DNA of 64,000 nt from Conchocele bisecta (Eukaryota > Mollusca > Bivalvia > Lucinida > Thyasiridae): the NCBI GenBank assembly GCA_029237695.1, contig CM055268.1:49866418-49930417 (forward strand), read 5' to 3'. Position numbers and translations under genes: made by a program. The notes beneath the pieces were generated by a model. It had not been told where the DNA came from, did no database searches, and worked only from the letters and a program-made list of their open reading frames with translations. Positions 57,722-64,000 of the stretch are shown here, one piece after another (positions within the stretch are counted from its first letter, which is position 1; the number at the start of each line of letters is the position of its first letter).

Positions 57722-58221
57722 NNNNNNNNNNNNNNNNNNNNNNNNNNNNNNNNNNNNNNNNNNNNNNNNNNNNNNNNNNNNNNNNNNNNNNNNNNNNNNN
57801 NNNNNNNNNNNNNNNNNNNNNNNNNNNNNNNNNNNNNNNNNNNNNNNNNNNNNNNNNNNNNNNNNNNNNNNNNNNNNNNNNNNNNNNNNNNNNNNNNNNN
57901 NNNNNNNNNNNNNNNNNNNNNNNNNNNNNNNNNNNNNNNNNNNNNNNNNNNNNNNNNNNNNNNNNNNNNNNNNNNNNNNNNNNNNNNNNNNNNNNNNNNN
58001 NNNNNNNNNNNNNNNNNNNNNNNNNNNNNNNNNNNNNNNNNNNNNNNNNNNNNNNNNNNNNNNNNNNNNNNNNNNNNNNNNNNNNNNNNNNNNNNNNNNN
58101 NNNNNNNNNNNNNNNNNNNNNNNNNNNNNNNNNNNNNNNNNNNNNNNNNNNNNNNNNNNNNNNNNNNNNNNNNNNNNNNNNNNNNNNNNNNNNNNNNNNN
58201 NNNNNNNNNNNNNNNNNNNNN
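57722..58221. other. Assembly gap (500 N)
   Basis: Exactly 500 N, a conventional placeholder length, so the true size is unknown. The right edge resumes inside a family D repeat. The left edge (QTQSDPAFQLDMTDRV-like text) gives no recognised gene. Confidence 0.99.
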
Positions 58222-58560
58222 TATTTACAAAATATATATTCAGTCCTGAAATTAGAACAACCTGATCTGGTGCCAGGCCCTCGCCACACCAGCATCATTT
58301 ATCCCATCCCCTAAAAGTAATAGGATTAGCACTAATCTTATTTTTATATATGGGCATAGCCCGACTCAACTCTCACATACAAGAAAGCCAAAAATGTACA
58401 TGAGGGCCAAATCCGGTATAGTGGGTTCCGGAAAGTATGAACCCAATCGTTAAGCCAGTTTAGTCGCCTTTTACGACAAGCAATGGCTACTGCAGCACTA
58501 TTCTCAGGATCAGTTGATCCCGCCCCGGTGCCTGCACGGGGCTGTCCGTAGCAGAGTTAC
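58222..58560 (+). repeat. Family D repeat with conserved SINE-like tail
   Basis: Body TTCAGTCCTGAAATTAGAAC, CTGGTGCCAGGCCCTCGCCA, then GGCATAGCCCGACTCAACTC. Then CAGTTTAGTCGCCTTTTACG and ACAAGCAATGG, whose complement (CGTAAAAGGCGACTAAAC) is a recurrent motif at the ends of mollusc repeats, to my recollection. The left end is lost in the gap. Confidence 0.7.
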
Positions 58561-58664
58561 GTTTCCATTCATAGTCTTCCTCTGCAGAATAGTGAATAAG
58601 AGATCTGGTTCGCAAATTAAATGTAGCAGCTAAAGTTGGGTCCCATCCACAGGTTGAAGTAACG

Positions 58665-58980
58665 GACCGAGGTATATATGTGTGTGTTATGAGGGAGTAA
58701 CAACATTTTTTTTAACTTTTTCCGTTTATGGACGCTTTTTTAGCATATTTAATGTATTTATAGACCTCGGTCCGTTACAATGTACTTCAACCTGTGGTCC
58801 ATCTAGTAGGCATAACAGTTTGCCTATAAGAATTAAATAAGTGTATAATTGTGTAACTACGTACATGTATTCCACCAGTTTTAAAAATTACGAGTGCAGG
58901 CCCACTATACACATATAATCATTTAGTAATATTGATTTTACTGATAGTGACTCGCGGTGGTATCAGCTATTTTGATATGC
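58665..58980. repeat. Inverted-repeat element related to 47440-47760
   Basis: AACGGACCGAGGTATATATG and TTTATAGACCTCGGTCCGTT form an inverted pair about 110 bp apart. The following part matches 47440-47600 in reverse. Confidence 0.65.
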
Positions 58981-59210
58981 AAATGAGACATGACATTTTT
59001 AAATTATTTATACCAATTAAATGTGTCACCCGAACAAATATTTTTATTGACACATTATAAAGTACGATCATAGTGCACATAACAAAACTAAGCAGACAGA
59101 ATATAGTTTCCATTAACCTTTAATGGAAACACAGTTATCGCCCCTGATATCAGTGACGAAATTCACGTTTCATATAAAAAGAAAAAGTACATGTATATTT
59201 TCACGTACAT

Positions 59211-59655
59211 GTACAAATGGGGGGAAAATCCCAAAATCAGAACTGAATATTTACAATAACAAAACTATATATTCAGCGCTGAAATCAGAATAATCCTGGT
59301 CTGATACCAGGTCCTCACCACACCAGAATCACTTGGCCCCTCCCAAAAGCAGTAGGATAAGTAATAATCATACTACTTTTATAATGGGCAATAACCCAAT
59401 TCAACTCCCAGGTAACAAAAGAGCCAAAGATAAAAATGTACTGAAGGGTCAAACCAGGCAAATAGTGATTCCTATATAGAGGAACTACTACCGTTAATTT
59501 ACGTCGTCTCGTTCTCTCGATCACCACCCACGTAAAGTTTTGTATTACTTTTATAATAGTTTTTTTTTTCAGATGGAAAATATACAAATTAGGTCACAAT
59601 TAACAACTAAAGTGTAAATCAGATCTGATTAGCTATTCTGTAGAGGAAGCCTACG
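59211..59655 (+). repeat. Family D tandem copy 1
   Basis: Begins ACATGTACAAATGGGGGGAA and ends CAGATCTGATTAGCTATTCT, AGAGGAAGCCTACG. Repeated downstream at 59771-60110. It holds an extra 110 bp (59425-59540) absent from copy 2. Confidence 0.85.
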
Positions 59656-59659
59656 TATA

Positions 59660-60190
59660 TCATTTATTTGTTTGTTGGGGTCTAACGGCCTATCAACAGA
59701 TGCGGTCATTTAAGGCCGGGTCAATGGGTTTAGTAATAAATCCCATATATTACCTGTACAAGTACATGTTCAAGTACATGTACAAATGGGGGGAAAATCC
59801 TAAAATCAGAAATGAATATTTACAATAAAAGAACTATATACTCAGCCCTGAAATCAGGATGATCCTAATCTGATGCCAGGTCCTCGCCACACCAGAATCA
59901 CATGGCCCCTCCCAAAAGCAGTAGGATCAGTAATAATCTTACTACTTCTATATGGGCAATAACCCAATTCAACTGCCAGGTAACAGAAAGAACGTATTAC
60001 TTTTATAATATTTATTTTCAGATGGAAAATATACAAATTGTGTCACAATTAACAACTAAAGTGTAAATCCGATCTGATTAGCTATTATGTAGAGGAAGCC
60101 TACATGTATGAATGGAATAGTAACTCTGCTACAGACGGTACAGGAGTAGATTGTAAGAGTTATTGTTCGCAACTACAATAACATGGTTCA
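59660..60190 (+). repeat. Family D head plus tandem copy 2
   Basis: Head GGGTCTAACGGCCTATCAAC at 59677, then from 59771 the same order as copy 1. The end (60050-60190) matches the first 130 bases of the window, tying the two repeat descriptions into one family of about 500 bp. Confidence 0.85.
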
Positions 60191-60689
60191 ATAATAATGA
60201 GACATCAGTGATTCTATATATTGTACATATTGGTGTCGTTTTTCTAAGTTTCGATGTAGAACCAATAATTCATTAAACTGTGTTAATTCCATTGGGTGAC
60301 AGTCCAGTTGTTACATTTATAATAGTGATAGCCAATTGTTCTCGTCATTTTTTAAATTTTATTTCCACTTCAAGGGACATGACGTAAATATAGCTTTACA
60401 TTTACATTTTTTTCTTTTTCAACGGCATAAAACATCAACTGAAGGGGCATCTATTTAGAAAAGTGTCAAGAATATGGTAAGCTAATTGTATTAGTGCGAA
60501 ACAGAGAAATTTAGTAACAAGTCGTGGAATTTCTCATTTATGGTAACCAAACAACATGTATTTAATATGAATCAGTAAAGTTAAGCAAAACAAAATAGCT
60601 TGGCAACTAACAGAATGCTGTGTTTTACCACATGTACCAAACATCGTTATAAAGCTACATTTAATTAATAGCACAGCCTCCAAAAATAT
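60191..60689. other. No recognisable gene
   Basis: AT-rich DNA with no ORF of note and no repeat noticed. Confidence 0.45.
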
Positions 60690-61460
60690 GGGCGTAACGG
60701 CAATGATTATGTAACGGTAATGACAAAACGTGACGGTAATGACTTTCCATTTATTTAAAAAATACTAATACAGCATATATAACAAACATATTTAAACTTT
60801 GAATATGCTGTACAATATAACTTCAAGTTAGTGTTTACTTGTAATGTGATTGCCAATAGAAACCCACACTCCTTGCAAGCTGTGTCTGTTTTTTGTTGTT
60901 TCAGAGCTTTTATACTAATTAAATCCTGATATATAAATGTTGTAGGTCTGAATAAATGTGTCATTACTGACCGACAACTGATGGGACCTGGTTTATATCT
61001 AATTGACGCATCAACTGACTGGTTAGTATGGTAATTTATCATTGCCGTTACACGATCGTCATTACCGTTACACAATTTTGTAACGGAAATGACCGTAACG
61101 GTAATGATTTTTCTTTAAAAATAAAAACTCCATTTTTCACCCCTCTGTATACAACGCATCATGAAGGTAGAATATGCAGACAACGTTGTAAGTGTGTCTA
61201 TCTACCAATTTTGGTTTCAGTCGACCTACATACATATGGACGTGTATAAACCGTGAACGGTAATGAATGCATGTAATGTGTAACCTTAAAATTCAGAATA
61301 CAGACCGGTCTCGTTCTCGGCAATGACTTAAGTTGTGTTACCACCGTGTTTATTTATAAATCGGGCGCCCATAAACAGTGTTCATTGCATTAGTAGCTGA
61401 GAGTAGAAAGGGAGGTTACTCTGATTTTACTCCTTTTTTTTCAGCGTAACGGTAATGATT
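60690..61460. repeat. Cluster of GTAACGGTAATGA motifs
   Basis: GTAACGGYAATGA or close variants occur on the plus strand near 60694, 60711, 60731, 61079, 61091, 61256, 61315 and 61443. They occur on the minus strand (TCATTRCCGTTACA) near 61038 and 61060. The rest of the region is AT-rich non-coding. Such dense two-direction short motifs suggest binding sites in a transposon end or regulatory element. Confidence 0.65.
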
Positions 61461-62580
61461 CGATTTTCGCGGGACAGATACATTAACGTCAGTATTTTTG
61501 ACAACAAAAGGCAAATTATTGCAGAATAAGTTTAATGTCAATGTTAAACTATTTTAATTCAGATGCAATGTATAGTAAAGTACAAATTGACAAGATTTGA
61601 GAATTACGGGCTTGTGAACTGTGCTGATTGATGATCAGGACATGCCCATTTGGTGCACCATACATATGCCAACAACAGAAAATAATAACTAAACACACAT
61701 AACAAGAATTGTAAATACTGTTTTCTTAATGGATTGGTATTATACATAGTTTCTTTACTGAAAAAAACAAAACAAATTTCCTTATAAATTGTGTGATTTG
61801 TCAGTAAATTACACCGGGACACCAGATGTACATAAAATATAGAATCACTGACATACATATCTGTACATGTATCAAACCAATGAAAACTGACATTCTGATC
61901 TGCATATAAAAAATGTCATTTCGGCTAATTCTGCGCACCGGCTAATGCACAATTCACGTAATGTTTTGCCCAGCTTACGTCAGAATAAATTATGTTGATT
62001 TTGGAATAAAGCTGATTAACGGTATACTAAGTCACAATTTTATCCCATTCCGATAGTTTGGTAAAAAGTTATTCAGAACATGGTCAAAATGATTAGTGGT
62101 CCTGCTTACTAAATGAATAGATCAACAACAGATCTGTTAAAGAAAGCTTCATAAACCAATAATACACATGCAAATATACCGACATTGGTTATCATTTTAT
62201 TCCCGTATTATTCGCAAAACACAAGGACAAAATGGACTGATATTTTGATCAAATTTGGCTGGGTCTCCGCTAGGCGGATACAGATAATAGACGACAGATG
62301 AAATAGTAAAAGCCATCTGTTTAGCCGTGATTATCTCGACTAAGAACTGCCTTGAATGTTCAGGGAATTTAGACGGAATATGGACATTTTCACGAAAATT
62401 ATTATTAGGTGCGCAGAATTAACAGACACGATTGTAATCCCAACAAACATACAGTCTCCACCCCTGCCCATATTTTGTGAGGTCACCCCCAATGAAGCAA
62501 AGAAGTCCCTCATCACCACCCAGACCAAACATGGGTACCCTGTGTACAAATAAATTTTAGGAAGCCCACCCACTGCAATA
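61461..62580. other. No recognisable gene
   Basis: AT-rich, with short frames only (for example 62340-62573 and 62356-62553 on opposite strands) and no recognised domains. Confidence 0.45.
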
Positions 62581-62955
62581 CAAATACTTAATACAAATAC
62601 TGCACTTCAATTTTTGTACTTGTTTGGTCACTGTTGTTATAGTTTTCTAAATCGTGTAAACACGTGACTTCTGAAAACACTTGTCTTAAGAAAACAACAT
62701 GAATAATCAGACATGTAAAATATTGGTGTGTGCAAAGCCACATACACGGTGCGAAGCCGGGTACATCACTTACTTAATAGAAATACTGCACCGGCCTATA
62801 TTCATGATATTTCGGGAAAAGTCACCGCTGTGCAAATGCATGCAGTGTACCTGGATTCGCACACCTCAATTTTTTTACTTATTTCATCACTGTTGTTACA
62901 GTTTTTTTTAAACACATTTGACTCTCGGAAGGGGGGGGGGGAGGGGGGGGGGATG
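62581..62955 (+). repeat. Diverged duplication with G run
   Basis: 62585-62690 and 62770-62930 share AATACTGCAC, CTCAATTTTTTTACTT and TCACTGTTGTTACAGTTTT, a diverged tandem pair. A G-rich run (62931-62952) follows. Confidence 0.55.
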
Positions 62956-63705
62956 AAAGTAGTGTATTTTTTAAGTAGCTAAAAGCCTATATAGACGATA
63001 GTGAATAGATAACAGATAATAGCCTAAATATATAATGAATTGACTTGTTGGACTGAAAAACTATATTCAAAGTGAATCTACAAGTATCGAGGTGCCACAA
63101 ACACACAGAGTCCGAGATGCACCATAAATTAGAAATTAAGCTATTTAAACAACAATTGTGGAAACAACATTGGTCGCGAAAACCAATGACTCGGCACATG
63201 CACAGGCAATGTTGAATATCCCCACCCACTTGATTTCATGTTAGATTGAATACAATGGAATTTTTTTAGTAGCCCTGTGGTTAAAAGTGCTGTCGAAGTC
63301 AGCACGATTCAAATATTGGTCAACAGTAATAAAGAAATAATTCTTACCTGAAATGAATGTTTCGTGTCTGGAAGCCTAGTAGACTTATGTAAAATGTAGG
63401 TCAATTATTGATGCGTCTTGGGCCATGGCTGTCGCCGTATTGTCCTCTCAACTTTAGCAAATTTGCATAAATGTACGTCTGTAGCATTCACAAATCGTCG
63501 AGTACACAATGAGTATCTGTATTTCCGTATTTAGAGCTTATCAACAATGAAGACAGCAATAATTTCAAGATGTCAACCAGTACGTGTAATGGCAGGACAC
63601 GAAATGTAGTATGACATCACAATGAAAATACAATCGCATTTAACAACAAATAGCTGACTTTTTAAACATAAATTTGTTATTGGTTGGTATATTACATTAA
63701 AAAAA
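62956..63705. other. No recognisable gene
   Basis: AT-rich DNA without a supported exon or repeat. Confidence 0.45.
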
Positions 63706-63742
63706 AGTGTCCTGTGTCCAATAAATTGGACACATGACACTA
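63706..63742. repeat. Short hairpin
   Basis: AGTGTCCTGTGTCCAAT, two bases, ATTGGACACATGACACT: 17-bp arms with one mismatch. Confidence 0.8.
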
Positions 63743-64000
63743 TGGCGTTTAGTAAAAAGGTTCAAATATTGACTCTTTATGTACCAGACGTTCTAAATGA
63801 GGCTCCATACGGGATAATCTATTTAAATAAAACTAAATTTCATTGGGAAGCTATTTTTTTGCAAATTACATGCGTATTATTATTTTAATATAACCTATCA
63901 ATGTTTACAGGTGTTAGCATGTTTCAATATTGAACTAACATATAGCTTGTTGGTATTGGCACACTTTCATGTTACGAAGTTTCCCGCAGCGAACCCCATT
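63743..64000. other. No recognisable gene
   Basis: Window edge; AT-rich, nothing recognised. Confidence 0.45.

Overview
This is a 64 kb AT-rich stretch of an animal nuclear genome with very few genes and many repeats. Several things point to a marine invertebrate, most probably a bivalve or other mollusc: small coding exons with GT-AG introns, the density of hairpin transposons, and dispersed repeats built on GTGTTTAACGGCCTATCAAC and AAGGTCAAGGTCA. The taxon is inferred from repeat style and was not tested.

One cellular gene can be supported. Three exons (29432-29950, 35158-35362, 48656-48975, all +) join in frame across introns of 5.2 and 13.3 kb into a 347-residue protein. It has about six ankyrin repeats laid out like the inhibitors of NF-kB (IkB/Cactus/Bcl-3 group). 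It lacks the usual DSGxxS phosphodegron and a C-terminal PEST tail. A Rel-type site (GGGAAAACCA) lies about 300 bp upstream of the start codon, and AATAAA lies 15 bases after the stop.

Layout. 1-1826: dispersed repeats. 1827-10197: a satellite of about 110 copies of a 75-77 bp unit with higher-order structure. 10249-19200: truncated MITE, tRNA-derived SINE, diverged tandem repeats and many hairpin elements. 19200-21250: promoter-like cluster, broken PIF/Harbinger transposase, small inverted-repeat element. 21827-29022: a 7.2 kb foldback-like structure whose terminal inverted repeats are 21-bp tandem arrays, flanked by a possible 6-bp target duplication and holding two broken LINE fragments. 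29100-49000: the IkB-like gene, with MITEs, a broken Harbinger transposase, a nonautonomous Harbinger-type element and a tandem triplication in its introns. 49000-53870: microsatellite, a 70-base G tract and two Tc1-like transposase pseudogenes. 53878-55653: a foldback element with about 700 bp inverted repeats around a small C2HC zinc-finger ORF. 56425-56815: a small foldback made of inverted 22-bp arrays. 57722-58221: a 500-base assembly gap. 58222-64000: dispersed repeats, a cluster of GTAACGGTAATGA motifs and unassigned DNA.

Two features stand out. The first is the IkB-like gene with transposons packed against its splice sites. The second is a recurring architecture, seen three times, in which short tandem repeats form the arms of large inverted repeats; one of these carries a captured zinc-finger ORF.
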